Positions 18,349 to 27,593 of a DNA stretch of 64,000 nucleotides are shown piece after piece. The translations under genes were made by a program, and so were the position numbers. Numbering within the stretch: position 1 is the stretch's first letter; each line of letters starts with the position of its first letter. Location of the stretch: assembly GCF_000429765.1 (NCBI RefSeq), contig NZ_AUCM01000003.1, positions 124,001 to 188,000 of the forward strand. The letters are read 5' to 3'. The notes under the pieces are model-generated. The model worked only from the letters and a program-made list of their open reading frames with translations, searched no databases and was not told where the DNA came from. Origin of the DNA: Gemmobacter nectariphilus DSM 15620 (GTDB taxonomy: Bacteria; Pseudomonadota; Alphaproteobacteria; Rhodobacterales; Rhodobacteraceae).

Positions 18349-21300
18349 TCACTCTGCGGCTTCGCTCAGCCCCTTGCGCGGCGGTGGGCGCAAGGTCAGC
18401 TCCAGCCGGTCAAGCCGCGCGGCAAGGCTTTCGCGCTCGGCCTCGGCCTCTGTCAGGCGGCGGGTCAGTTCCTCGGGGGGCAGCGCCGGAAGCTCGTCTT
18501 CCTTGGTGCCGACGACGCCGCGGAACAGCCGGCCGATCAGGCGCGACAGATCGTCCATGATCAGATAGAAGGCCGGCACCACCACAAGGCTGAGCACGGT
18601 CGAGACGATGATCCCGCCGATCACCGCGGTTGCCATCGGCGCGCGGAAGGCCCCGCCTTCGCCCACGCCAAGCGCCGAGGGCAGCATCCCCGCCGACATC
18701 GCGATCGAGGTCATCACGATCGGCTGGGCGCGCTTGTGGCCGGCCTCGATCACGGCCTTCATCCGCTCGAGGCCCTGAACGCGCATCTCGATGGCAAAGT
18801 CGATCAGCAGGATGGCGTTCTTGGTCACGATCCCCATCAGCATCAACATCCCGATCAGCACCGGCATGGACAGGGCCGAACTGGTCAGGATCAGCGCCGC
18901 CGCAACCCCGCCAATGGCCAGCGGCAGCGAGAGCAGGATGGTGAAGGGCTGGATCACCGACTTGAACAGCAAGATCAGCACCGACAGGACGAACAGCAGG
19001 CCCATCACCATGGAATTGGTGAAGCTGACCATCAGCTCGGCCTGCACCTCGGCGTCGCCCGCCTCCTTGACGCGCACCGAGGGCGGCAGCTCGACCGAGG
19101 CCATGATCTCTTTCATCCGGTCCGTGGCCGTGCCAAGCGCGACGCCCACGGGCAGGTTGGCGCCAATCACCGCGCGGCGTTCGCGGTTCAGGCGGTCGAT
19201 CAATGCCGGCCCTTGCGAGATGCGGATATCGGCCACCGCCGACAGCGGCACCGATACGCCCGCGCCGTTCGACACCCGCAGCGCGCCGATCCGGGCCAGA
19301 TCCGACCGCGCGGCATCATTCAGCCGCACGCGGATCGGCACCTGGCGATTGTCGATCGACAGTTTCGCCAGCGCCGCATCCTGATCACCGATGGTGGCGA
19401 CGCGCACGGCCTCGGCAATCGCGGCGGTGCTGATCCCGAGCCGCGCAGCCTCGTCAAGACGCGGGGTGATCTGAAGCTCGGGCCGCGGCAGCGCGCCTTC
19501 GGACGAGACATTGGCCAGGAGCGGCTCGCCCGACAGGGCCTCTTCCAGCCGGCGCACGGCCTCGTTGAGGTCGGCCTCGCTTTGCGACAGGACGGAATAG
19601 GAAATGTCACGCTCGCCCCGGTCGTTCAGCTTGACCGCGCGGGAATCGGGGATGGCGGCAAGGCGGGCAAAGATCTCGGCCTCGATCACGTTTTGCGGGC
19701 GGGTGCGGCCGTGGCTTTCCATCCTGGGAACCATCGGCCCGACCAGCGGCAGTTTTCCCGCCACGGTGGCCAGCCGATAGGACAGCCGGTGGTCCAGCTT
19801 TTCCAGAACGACGGTGATCGCCGCGCGGCGCACGTCCATGTCCCCCTTGGGCGAGGCGCCGCCCAGGACATAGATGTTCTCGATCCCCTCGACATCCTCG
19901 ATGGCCGCGACCATGGCCGAGGTGGTTCGGTCGGTTTCCTCGAGCGTGGTGCCGGGTGGCAGCTCGACGCTGACCGAGATGCGGCTGACATCTTCGGGCG
20001 GCATGAAGGCGCCCGGCACCTTGAGCATGAAGTGGACCGAGATGATCAGCACCAGAATGCCGGTTGCCAGCGTCAGATAGCGGGCCGGAATCCACAGGAA
20101 GCTGCCCGTGGTCGAGCGGCGCACGAACCACAGATAGCCGCGCATGAAGGGGCCGTCCTTGTGGCCGTCGTCATGGGCGGCGTCCTTGTCGCGCATCAGA
20201 TAGGCGGCCATCATCGGGGTGATCAGCCGCGCCACCAAAAGCGAGAAGAACACCGAGATCGCCACCGTCAGGCCGAACTGCCGGAAATACTGCCCCGGAA
20301 TGCCAGGCATGAAGCTGACCGGCGCAAAGACCGCGATGATGGTGAAGGTGGTCGCGATCACCGCCAGCCCGATTTCATCCGCCGCCTCGATCGAGGCACG
20401 GAAGGGCGATTTGCCCATGCGGATGTGTCGGGCGATATTCTCGATTTCCACGATGGCATCGTCGACCAGAATCCCCGTCGCCAGCGTGATTGCCAGGAAC
20501 GACACCAGGTTCAGCGAGAAGCCCAGCAGGTCCATCACCCAGAAGGTCGGGATGGCCGACAGTGGCAGCGCGGCCGCCGCGATCAGCGTGGCACGCCAGT
20601 TGCGCAGGAAGGCAAAGACCACCAGCACCGCCAGTGCCGCGCCCTCGATCAGCGTGTGCAGTGCGCTTTCGTAGTTGCCATAGGTGTAGAACACCGTGTC
20701 ATCGACCAGCGTGATCGACACATCCGGGTGCGCCGCGCGCAGCATGTCCAGCTGTTTGGCCACCACCTCGGCAACCGAAACCTCCGAGGCGCCCTTGGCC
20801 CGGTAGATGGCAAAGGTCACCACCTGATCGCCATTGAAGCGCGAGAAGCTGCGCAGCTCCTCGAACGTGTCCTTGATCTCGCCCAGTTCCGACAGGCGCA
20901 CGAAACGCCCGCCGCCCAGCGGGATCATGGTCTGCGACAGGCGCTCCACCGTATCGGCATTGCCAAGGGTGCGGATCGCCTGTTCGCTGACCCCCACCTC
21001 GGCACGGCCGGCGCCAAGGTTGGTGTTGGTCAGCCGCAACTGGTTGCTGACCGCCTGGGCCGTCACGCCCCAGCTGTCCAGCTTGACCGGGTCCAGCTCG
21101 ATGCGGATTTCGCGGTCGGCGCCGCCGTAACGGTCGATCCGGCCAACGCCGGGCTGGCCTTGCAAGGCGCGCTTGACCGTATCCTCGACGAACCAGCTGA
21201 GTTCCTCGATGGTCATGTCGGGGGCCGAGACGGCAAAGGACTGGATCGGCGCGCCCTCGACGTCGATGCGCGCGACGATCGGGTCTTCGGCGCTGGCGGG

Positions 21301-21657
21301 CAGGTTGCCGCGGATGCGGTCGATGGCATCCTTGGTGTCCTGCACGGCCTTGTCGGTCGGGACCTCGATCCGGTATTCGATCGAGGTGGTCGACACCCCG
21401 TCCTGCACCTTGGAGAAGATGTTCTTCACCCCCGAGATACCGGCAACGGCATCCTCGATTTCCTTGGTGATCTGGCTTTCCAGCTCGGCCGGTGCGGCGC
21501 CGGTCTGGCGCATCGATACCGAGACCAGCGGCACGTCGATATTGGGAAACCGCGTGATCGGCAGGGTGTTGAACGAATTCCACCCCAGCAGCAGCAGGAT
21601 GAAGAACGCCAGGATCGGCGCGACAGGGTTACGGATGGCCCAGGCGGAAAAGTTCAT
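18349..21657 (-). CDS. HAE1-type RND multidrug efflux permease (AcrB/MexB-like)
   Basis: Inner-membrane proton-driven drug antiporter of a tripartite efflux pump. It has 1102 residues, longer than the usual ~1040. Layout: TM1 (APILAFFILLLLG), first periplasmic porter region to about 330, TM2-6 with the proton-relay Asp pair in GILVDDAIVEIEN, second porter region, and TM7-12 with the relay Lys in IVTKNAILLIDFA. The extra 60 C-terminal residues are charged and coiled-coil-like (LTRRLTEAEAERESLAARLD), unusual for the family. It starts 7 nt after the adaptor gene; no outer-membrane TolC-like gene is present in the operon. Confidence 0.93.
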   Translation of the reverse strand: MNFSAWAIRNPVAPILAFFILLLLGWNSFNTLPITRFPNIDVPLVSVSMRQTGAAPAELESQITKEIEDAVAGISGVKNIFSKVQDGVSTTSIEYRIEVPTDKAVQDTKDAIDRIRGNLPASAEDPIVARIDVEGAPIQSFAVSAPDMTIEELSWFVEDTVKRALQGQPGVGRIDRYGGADREIRIELDPVKLDSWGVTAQAVSNQLRLTNTNLGAGRAEVGVSEQAIRTLGNADTVERLSQTMIPLGGGRFVRLSELGEIKDTFEELRSFSRFNGDQVVTFAIYRAKGASEVSVAEVVAKQLDMLRAAHPDVSITLVDDTVFYTYGNYESALHTLIEGAALAVLVVFAFLRNWRATLIAAAALPLSAIPTFWVMDLLGFSLNLVSFLAITLATGILVDDAIVEIENIARHIRMGKSPFRASIEAADEIGLAVIATTFTIIAVFAPVSFMPGIPGQYFRQFGLTVAISVFFSLLVARLITPMMAAYLMRDKDAAHDDGHKDGPFMRGYLWFVRRSTTGSFLWIPARYLTLATGILVLIISVHFMLKVPGAFMPPEDVSRISVSVELPPGTTLEETDRTTSAMVAAIEDVEGIENIYVLGGASPKGDMDVRRAAITVVLEKLDHRLSYRLATVAGKLPLVGPMVPRMESHGRTRPQNVIEAEIFARLAAIPDSRAVKLNDRGERDISYSVLSQSEADLNEAVRRLEEALSGEPLLANVSSEGALPRPELQITPRLDEAARLGISTAAIAEAVRVATIGDQDAALAKLSIDNRQVPIRVRLNDAARSDLARIGALRVSNGAGVSVPLSAVADIRISQGPALIDRLNRERRAVIGANLPVGVALGTATDRMKEIMASVELPPSVRVKEAGDAEVQAELMVSFTNSMVMGLLFVLSVLILLFKSVIQPFTILLSLPLAIGGVAAALILTSSALSMPVLIGMLMLMGIVTKNAILLIDFAIEMRVQGLERMKAVIEAGHKRAQPIVMTSIAMSAGMLPSALGVGEGGAFRAPMATAVIGGIIVSTVLSLVVVPAFYLIMDDLSRLIGRLFRGVVGTKEDELPALPPEELTRRLTEAEAERESLAARLDRLELTLRPPPRKGLSEAAE

Positions 21658-21664
21658 TGCACCC

Positions 21665-22867
21665 TCAATTGGTTTCGGCCAGAACCGGGTTCACCCGGTC
21701 GCCATCGCGCACGAAGGCGCCTGCCTTGGTCACGACCCGATCCCCGTCCGACAGGCCCGAGACGATCTCGACCAGCCCGGAATCGCGGATGCCGGTTTCC
21801 ACCTGGGTGCGGCTGACCCGGCCTTGGGCATCGACGCGCATCACGGTCGTGCCATCGGTGCCGGTGCTGACGGCGGTGACGGGGACCGAAAGGCTCATGT
21901 GTTGAGTCACCAGGATTTCGGCATCGGCGAACATGCCGGCGATCAGAACGCCGGGCTCGTCCAGCCGGATGCGGGCATGGCCCAGGCGGCTGGTCTTGTC
22001 GACCGTCGGCTCGACCAGGCGCACGGTGCCTGCGATGGTGCGCGGGCTGCCGGCAATGCGCAGCGTTGCGCTTTGGCCCGCTGCCACGCGGATCAGATCG
22101 CGCTCGGCCAGTTCCACGCGCAGCTCCAGCGCGCCATCGCGCATCAGGGTGAACATCGGCTGCCCGGCCGCCGAGGCGATGGACCCGACCTGCGCGTTGC
22201 GGGCCACCACTTCGCCTGCGACCGGGGCGACCACGTCGGTGCGGGTCAGGTTGAGCTCGACATTGGCAAGCTGCGCCTCGACGCTGGTGGTCTGGGCGCG
22301 CGCGGCCTCCAATGACTGGCGTGCGACGGTGACGCGGGCGGTGGCGGCCAGCGCACTGGTCTGCGCCTGATCCAGCGAGGCCTGCGCAGCGATGCCGCTA
22401 TCGCGCAGCGACCGGGCGCGGTCGGCCACGCGCTGCGCCTCGGCGGCGGCGGCCTCGGCCTCGACGACCTGGGCCTCGGCCTGGGCGACAGTGGCGCGGG
22501 CAGCGGCGACCGAGGCGCGCAGCTGGCTGCGGCTGAGCTCCAGTGTGGTCTTGGACAGGCGGGCCAGAACCTGGCCCTCGGCCACCTTGTCCCCGATCTC
22601 GGCCAGCAGCTCCTGAATGGGCTGGCCTTCGATCAGCGGGGCGACCTGCACGGTTTCCAGCGCCTGCACCAGACCGCCGGCAAAGATGCGGTCGGACAGC
22701 TGGGCCACCTTGACCGGGGATACCGTGATCGCGGGCAGCACCGGGGCAGGCGCTGCCTCGGGCGTGGCCGCAGTGGCGGTTTCGGCCAGGGTTGCGGCCG
22801 GGGATAGTCCGGCGGCACCTGCCAGGGCCAGAACGAGAAGCGAACGGGTTACGGGGCGGAAGGTCAT
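21665..22867 (-). CDS. RND efflux periplasmic adaptor subunit (membrane fusion protein)
   Basis: Links the RND permease to an outer-membrane channel. It has 400 residues. The signal peptide MTFRPVTRSLLVLALAGAAG has no lipobox Cys, so the protein is probably periplasmic rather than lipid-anchored. Then come a lipoyl half-motif near residues 70-95, a long Ala/Glu-rich coiled-coil hairpin (about 105-200), the second lipoyl half (DVVAPVAGEVVARNAQVGS), and beta-barrel and membrane-proximal domains. The ATG overlaps the regulator stop as ATGA. Confidence 0.93.
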   Translation of the reverse strand: MTFRPVTRSLLVLALAGAAGLSPAATLAETATAATPEAAPAPVLPAITVSPVKVAQLSDRIFAGGLVQALETVQVAPLIEGQPIQELLAEIGDKVAEGQVLARLSKTTLELSRSQLRASVAAARATVAQAEAQVVEAEAAAAEAQRVADRARSLRDSGIAAQASLDQAQTSALAATARVTVARQSLEAARAQTTSVEAQLANVELNLTRTDVVAPVAGEVVARNAQVGSIASAAGQPMFTLMRDGALELRVELAERDLIRVAAGQSATLRIAGSPRTIAGTVRLVEPTVDKTSRLGHARIRLDEPGVLIAGMFADAEILVTQHMSLSVPVTAVSTGTDGTTVMRVDAQGRVSRTQVETGIRDSGLVEIVSGLSDGDRVVTKAGAFVRDGDRVNPVLAETN

Positions 22868-23505
22868 TTTCTGGCTTTCTCCGGGCAGGCGGCAGCAACT
22901 TCGTCTAGCAAGGAATTGATCTGGCGCAAGATCAGCTGTGTCAGCGCCTCGCCATCGGCATCATGCACATGCAGGCGCGTGCTGCTTCCCTTGATCAGCA
23001 TCACGATCAGACGGGCATGAGAGGCAAAGCGTGCCCAGGCATCTTCAAGGTCCAGTTCCGTGGCGATGGCAAAGGCGCGCACCAGATAGGTGGTGATTTC
23101 AAGCTCTATACGCCCGACAACCGCCGCCAGTTCAGGTTTGCGCAGCGCAGCCGCGGTGATTTCTGCCCGCAGCGGCGCATCCTTGCAAAATTGCGACGCG
23201 GCATTGACCCGCATGGCAAGCCCCACCCGCAGCGCCGCGATCGGATCGGGGGCGGTGACGACACGGGCAAACTGCGATTCCGCATCGCGCAGGTTGTGGC
23301 GGATCATCTCCTCGACCATCGCGGCCTTGGACGGGAAATAGCGGTAGAAGTTCCCGACGCTCATGCCCGCGGCACGGGCCAGATCCTGCATCGAGGCCCC
23401 GTCAAAGCCCTTTTCGGCAAAGACATGCCGCACGGCTTCAAGGATCTCGGCCTCGCGCGGGCGGGGGGCATGGTCAATCGGTGCAGGCGCGGACAAGGAC
23501 ATCAT
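22864..23505 (-). CDS. TetR-family repressor of the RND efflux operon
   Basis: It has 213 residues. The N-terminal helix-turn-helix reads EAVRHVFAEKGFDGASMQDL then ARAAGMSVGNFYRYFPSK, the classic TetR form; the ligand-binding half has no assignable specificity. It is the first gene of the regulator-adaptor-permease operon (4-nt overlap with the adaptor), so autoregulation is likely. An upstream in-frame ATG at 23541 would add 12 residues, but it lies inside the palindrome proposed as operator and has no Shine-Dalgarno sequence, so I use 23505 (23502 is equally possible). Confidence 0.88.
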   Translation of the reverse strand: MMSLSAPAPIDHAPRPREAEILEAVRHVFAEKGFDGASMQDLARAAGMSVGNFYRYFPSKAAMVEEMIRHNLRDAESQFARVVTAPDPIAALRVGLAMRVNAASQFCKDAPLRAEITAAALRKPELAAVVGRIELEITTYLVRAFAIATELDLEDAWARFASHARLIVMLIKGSSTRLHVHDADGEALTQLILRQINSLLDEVAAACPEKARK

Positions 23506-23529
23506 GGGCAATGGTCGATCTCGGCGGGA

Positions 23530-23545
23530 GTGAACGTTCATTCAC
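23530..23545. promoter_or_regulatory. Putative TetR operator at the head of the efflux operon
   Basis: GTGAA-N6-TTCAC (16 bp) overlaps a perfect 10-bp palindrome TGAACGTTCA (23531-23540). On the minus strand a -35-like TTGACG (23577-23572) lies 26 bp upstream, which would place this palindrome around the transcription start. The best -10 at standard spacing (CATCTG) is poor. Confidence 0.6.
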
Positions 23546-23828
23546 GCGCAGATGGCGCCGAAGCCGTGCGCCGTCAAGGGGGGCGGGGCAGGAAAGTGGA
23601 TCAGGGTCAGGAATGCTGACCATTGTGCTGCAAATTCAGGCGCCCGCGCTCAAGCCTTGCCGTGCGGTCATCACCGGGGTCATCGCGCGCAACTCCCCAT
23701 CTGTCCGTTGCGATGTGGCCATCAAGGCGCCATATCCTGATGGCCCGACCGCCGACAAAGGCCGGTCTGGCATCGCAGCTGTCCCGGTTGCCCATCCGGC
23801 CCGGACGCCCGACAGACAAGGAGCCCCG
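23546..23828. other. Intergenic region between the divergent tetR and dioxygenase-hydrolase genes
   Basis: About 280 bp without a convincing gene. It contains the minus-strand -35 for the efflux operon (23572-23577) and an inverted repeat GGTCAG-N5-CTGACC (23605-23621). AAGGAG (23818-23823) serves the next gene. The plus-strand reading frame is open upstream of 23829, but it has no plausible start or domain. Confidence 0.6.
23605..23621. promoter_or_regulatory. Inverted repeat GGTCAG-N5-CTGACC
   Basis: Perfect 6-bp arms around GAATG. It lies about 208 bp before the fused dioxygenase-hydrolase gene and 100 bp upstream of tetR. It could be an operator for either direction or a small hairpin; no regulator is assigned. 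Confidence 0.35.
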
Positions 23829-25313
23829 ATGACCACCGGCATTCATCATGTGACCGGCATCACCGCCGATGTGCAGGCCAATGTCGATTTCTATGTCGGC
23901 TTCCTGGGCCTTGATCTGGTCAAGCAGACGGGGGGCTATGAAGATGCCGAACAGCTGCACCTGTTCTATGGCGACAAGGCGGGTAGCCCCGGATCGCTGG
24001 TCAGCTTTCTGGTCTGGCAATCGGGCGGGCGCGGGCGCACGGGGTTGGGGCAGGTTGCGGAACTTGCGCTGGCGGTGCCGATGGACAGTATCGGCGACTG
24101 GCTGACCCGCGCGCTTTCCGCCCGCGTGCCTGTCGAAGGGCCGGTGCGCGAATTTGGCGAGCCGGTGCTGCGGCTGAAGGATCCTGACGGGATGATCGTC
24201 AAGCTGGTCGGTGTCAGCGGCGGGACCTTTCCGCGGCTTCGCGGTGTCACCCTGCTGACCGACATGGCCGAGGATTCGGCACGCTTTCTGGCCCGTTTCG
24301 GCTATCGCCCCGGTCCGGTGTCGGGCGCGGTGCAGCGGCTGGTGTCCGAGACCGATGTGGTGGATCTGCGCGCGGCTTCGGGCTTTGTGCGCTCGATCCC
24401 CGGGGCGGGGGTGGCCGATCATGTCGCCTTTCGTGCCCCCGATGTGGCGGCGGTGCAGGCAATGCGGCTGGCGCTGGCCGATTACGGCCCGACCCATGTG
24501 CATGACCGCATGTATTTCCTGTCGCTTTATGTGCGCGAGCCTGGGGATACGCTGATCGAATATGCCACCGATGGCCCCGGCATGGCGGTGGACGAGGCGC
24601 CGGACCGGCTGGGCCGGGTGCTGATGGTGCCGCCGGGCGATGCTGCACGGGCCGAGGATCTGCGGGTGCTGCTGCCCCAGTTCGCCCTGCCTGGCGAAGA
24701 GCGGTTTGCGATGCGCGATCTGCCCTTTGTCCACCGCTTCTATCGTCCGGCCGACCCGGATGGCTCGACGCTGGTTTTGCTGCATGGCTCGGGCGGGAAC
24801 GAGGCCGACCTGATGCCGCTGGCCCATCGCATCGCGCCGCGCGCGACCTTGCTGGGGGTGCGGGGCCGGTCAACCGAGGAAGGCGTGAACCGCTGGTTCC
24901 GCCGCATGGGGCCGACCCGCTACGATCAAGCCGACATCGGGGCCGAGGCCGAGGCTTTTGCCGCCTTTATCCGGGGCGCGCAGGTCAGCTATGGGCTGGA
25001 GACAGGGCGCATGGCGTTTCTGGGATATTCCAATGGTGCCAATCTGTTGGCGGCGATCCTTCAGATCTGTCCTGACGTCGTGCGCCGGGCCGTCTTGCTG
25101 CGCGCCGTGCAACCGCTGGAGACGCCGCCCCCCGCCGATCTGGCCGGTGCGCGGGTGCTGATGCTGACCGGCGCCCGCGATCCCCATGTCGCCGATGCCC
25201 CGCCGTTGGCGGCCGCCTTGCGGGCGGCTGGGGCTGATGTGACGGTCCAGACGCTGACCGCAGGGCATGCGCTGACCGCCGAGGACGAGGCCGCGGCGCG
25301 CCGCTGGCTGTAA
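23829..25313 (+). CDS. Fused ring-cleavage dioxygenase (VOC) and MhqD-type serine hydrolase
   Basis: A 494-residue fusion. Residues 3-120 and 135-255 are two VOC modules of an extradiol dioxygenase resembling the MhqO/LinE/PcpA hydroquinone group; candidate Fe(II) ligands are H6 or H7, H198 (ADHVAF) and E244 (LIEYATD). Residues 290-494 form a phospholipase/carboxylesterase-type alpha/beta hydrolase: LHGSGGNEAD at 318-327, nucleophile S401 in GYSNGA, D451 in TGARDP and H480 in AGHAL, so the triad is complete. In Bacillus the two activities are separate genes (mhqO, mhqD) in the quinone-stress regulon (family knowledge). AAGGAG precedes the ATG. A second VOC dioxygenase follows. The substrate is not known. 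Confidence 0.85.
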   Translation: MTTGIHHVTGITADVQANVDFYVGFLGLDLVKQTGGYEDAEQLHLFYGDKAGSPGSLVSFLVWQSGGRGRTGLGQVAELALAVPMDSIGDWLTRALSARVPVEGPVREFGEPVLRLKDPDGMIVKLVGVSGGTFPRLRGVTLLTDMAEDSARFLARFGYRPGPVSGAVQRLVSETDVVDLRAASGFVRSIPGAGVADHVAFRAPDVAAVQAMRLALADYGPTHVHDRMYFLSLYVREPGDTLIEYATDGPGMAVDEAPDRLGRVLMVPPGDAARAEDLRVLLPQFALPGEERFAMRDLPFVHRFYRPADPDGSTLVLLHGSGGNEADLMPLAHRIAPRATLLGVRGRSTEEGVNRWFRRMGPTRYDQADIGAEAEAFAAFIRGAQVSYGLETGRMAFLGYSNGANLLAAILQICPDVVRRAVLLRAVQPLETPPPADLAGARVLMLTGARDPHVADAPPLAAALRAAGADVTVQTLTAGHALTAEDEAAARRWL

Positions 25314-25361
25314 GGTGCGGATGCCGCATCATTCAGGCGGTGCGCGGTATGGGGATGGCGC

Positions 25362-25432
25362 GGGGGGCTGTTTGCCCCCCTTGGCCGTTCCGGCCAATTC
25401 CCCCCGAGGATATTTGCTTCAAGGCGAAAGGA
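25362..25432 (+). repeat. Family A structured repeat (between the two VOC genes)
   Basis: Hairpin 1 is GGGGGGC (25362-25368) / GCCCCCC (25374-25380). Hairpin 2 is TTGGCCG-TTC-CGGCCAA (25381-25397). The tail TTCCCCCCGAGGATATTTGC then TTCAAGGCGAAAGG follows. All three parts match the family layout. It lies about 50 bp after the fusion gene and may act as its terminator. Confidence 0.82.
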
Positions 25433-25532
25433 TTGGCTGTGCGAGTCTGAACAGGGTGTTCGGCCGGTCTGACGGCTGGTGTGCTGCGATCGCGGTGCCA
25501 TATTGGGGTCAGGGAAAGCAAAGGGGGCCATC

Positions 25533-26450
25533 ATGGACCTGCAAGGCATTCACCATCTGACCGCCGTGACCGCGAATGCCGGGGGCAACAAGCGGTTCTA
25601 TACCGAAACGCTGGGCCTGCGGCTGGTGAAAAAGACCGTCAATCAGGATGACACTTCGGTCTGGCATCTGTTCTATGCCGACGGGCTGGCCAGTCCTGGC
25701 AGCGACATCACCTTTTTCGACGGGGCAGCCGGACCCGAGCGCCGCGGCGGGCGGTCGGTGATCCGCACAGGGCTGCGGGTGTCGGGCGATGCGCTGGACT
25801 ATTGGGCGGGCCGGCTGGGCGGCAAGGTGCGGCTGCTGGATGGCCGCGCCTCGCTGGATTTCGAGGACCCCGAGGGGCAGCGCTTGCGGCTGGTGGCCGA
25901 TGACAGTGGCCCGGCGCATCCCTGGGGCGGCAGCCCGGTGCCGGCAGCGCATCAGATCCGCGGCCTTGGGCCGATCACCATGTCCGTGCCCGATTTGGCG
26001 CCGACCAGGGCGGTGCTGGAAGGTGTGATGAACATGCGTGAAGAGCGGGCCTATGATCTGGACGGCGCGCGGGTGCATGTCTTTGCCATGGGGCCGGGCG
26101 GCGCGGCGGCCGAGTTGCATGTTGCGGTCCAACCTGGTCTGCCACGGGCGCGGCAGGGCGCTGGCGGGGTGCATCATGTCGCCTTTCGCACCCCCGATGC
26201 GGACGGCATCCGGCATTGGGCCGAGCGGGTCGCGGCGCATGGCATCCGCAGCTCGGGCGAGGTGGATCGGTATTATTTCCGCAGCCTCTATTTTCGCGAG
26301 CCGGGCGGCACCTTGTTCGAGATTGCCAGCGATACCCCCGGCTTCACGGTCGATGAACCGTTGGACGCCCTGGGCCAGTCGCTGTCCTTGCCGCCGTTCC
26401 TTGAGCGGCAGCGCGCGACGATCGAGGCAGGTCTGAAGCCGATCGCCTGA
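25533..26450 (+). CDS. Ring-cleaving dioxygenase, VOC family (MhqO-like)
   Basis: A 305-residue two-module VOC protein. The N-terminal module begins [20 protein letters not shown], and metal ligands are probably H7, H215 (GVHHVAF) and E263 (LFEIASD). The [20 protein letters not shown] segment is typical of the glyoxalase/dioxygenase group annotated as hydroquinone or quinone detoxification proteins. It is a paralogue of the dioxygenase half of the preceding fusion. It ends with no gap against the convergent CoA-transferase gene. The substrate cannot be read from sequence. Confidence 0.85.
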   Translation: MDLQGIHHLTAVTANAGGNKRFYTETLGLRLVKKTVNQDDTSVWHLFYADGLASPGSDITFFDGAAGPERRGGRSVIRTGLRVSGDALDYWAGRLGGKVRLLDGRASLDFEDPEGQRLRLVADDSGPAHPWGGSPVPAAHQIRGLGPITMSVPDLAPTRAVLEGVMNMREERAYDLDGARVHVFAMGPGGAAAELHVAVQPGLPRARQGAGGVHHVAFRTPDADGIRHWAERVAAHGIRSSGEVDRYYFRSLYFREPGGTLFEIASDTPGFTVDEPLDALGQSLSLPPFLERQRATIEAGLKPIA

Positions 26451-27593
26451 TCAGTCAAAGGACCAGCGGCCCTCGCCCAGGGCAGGGGCTGCCTTTTCCG
26501 TCACCAGCGGGCTGCGGGAAAACCGGATCGGCGTGCGCAGGCCGGGGATGCCCTCGGGGGCGATGCGCATCGCGCGGGCGGCGATCTGCGGATCGTCCAG
26601 TGCCTCGGCCACGGTGTTGATCGGGCCGGCGGGGACGCCCGCGCGTTCCATCGCGGCGATCAGATCGGTGCGGGGGCGGGCGCTGGTGGCGGCGGTCATC
26701 AGCGGCACCAGCTCGGCCCGGTGCGCAACACGGGCGGGGTTGCTGGCAAAGCGGGGATCGGCGGACAGCGAGTCCAGCCCCAGAACGCGGCAGAGGGCCG
26801 TGAACTGCCGGTCATTGCCGCAGGCGATGATCAGATGGCCGTCAGCGGCCGGAAACACCTGATAGGGCACGATATTCGGATGCGCATTGCCCAGACGGTG
26901 CGGCACCGTGCCGCCCAGCAGATAGTTGGTCGCCTGATTGGCCAGGACGGCGGCGCCGGTATCCATCAGCGACAGGTCCAGATGCTGCCCGCGCCCGGAC
27001 CGCGCGCGCTCGGCCAGCGCGGCCTGCACGGCGATCACGCCGTAAAGCCCTGTGAACACGTCGATCCAGGCGACGCCCACCTTTTGCGGCTCTCCATCCG
27101 GCTCGCCGGTCAGGTCCATGATGCCGGTCAGGCCCTGCACCATGAAGTCATAGCCCGGCTGCGCGGCGCGCGGGCCGGTCTGGCCAAAGCCGGTGACCGA
27201 GGCATAGACAAGGCCGGGGTTGCGCGCGGCCAGGGTTTCATAATCCAGCCCGAATTTCTTCAGCCCGCCCAGCTTGAAATTCTCGATCACCACATCGGCG
27301 CCGTCGATCAGCGCGGTCAGCCGGGCCATGTCGTCGGGATTGCCGAAATCGCAGGTGACCGAGGTCTTGCCCCGGTTCGCGGCGTGGAAATAGGCGGCAA
27401 CCTTTTCCGTCGTGCCATCGGCGCGCGGGCGGTCAATGAAGGGCGGGCCCCAGCGGCGGGTATCGTCGCCCTCGGGCGCCTCGACCTTGATGACCTGCGC
27501 GCCAAGGTCGGCCAGCGTCTGCCCGATCCATGGCCCGGCCAGAATGCGGGCCAGCTCGACCACCTTCAGTCCCTTGAGCGGGGCGTCGTTCAT
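26451..27593 (-). CDS. Family III (CaiB/BaiF) CoA-transferase
   Basis: Moves CoA between carboxylic acids through an aspartyl-CoA thioester. It has 380 residues. The N terminus LKVVELARILAGPWIGQTLA then DLGAQVIKVE is the family hallmark; the catalytic Asp is in GVAWIDVFTG, and a GSGRGQHLD-like nucleotide strand (SGRGQHLDLSLMD) follows. The acids used cannot be told; formyl-CoA, succinyl-CoA and itaconate or mesaconate exchange occur in the family. Its start overlaps the end of the AbrB-type gene by 4 nt, so it belongs to that operon. Confidence 0.92.
   Translation of the reverse strand: MNDAPLKGLKVVELARILAGPWIGQTLADLGAQVIKVEAPEGDDTRRWGPPFIDRPRADGTTEKVAAYFHAANRGKTSVTCDFGNPDDMARLTALIDGADVVIENFKLGGLKKFGLDYETLAARNPGLVYASVTGFGQTGPRAAQPGYDFMVQGLTGIMDLTGEPDGEPQKVGVAWIDVFTGLYGVIAVQAALAERARSGRGQHLDLSLMDTGAAVLANQATNYLLGGTVPHRLGNAHPNIVPYQVFPAADGHLIIACGNDRQFTALCRVLGLDSLSADPRFASNPARVAHRAELVPLMTAATSARPRTDLIAAMERAGVPAGPINTVAEALDDPQIAARAMRIAPEGIPGLRTPIRFSRSPLVTEKAAPALGEGRWSFD

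Noticed and set aside
18064-21816. A plus-strand open frame of 1250 codons
   Set aside because: It lies antisense to the RND permease gene. Its translation is Gly/Arg/His/Gln-rich low complexity with no domain, the usual artefact of GC-rich codon-position bias.
23506-23541. Longer start for the efflux TetR gene
   Set aside because: The upstream ATG lies within the palindrome GTGAA-N6-TTCAC near the likely transcription start and has no Shine-Dalgarno sequence.
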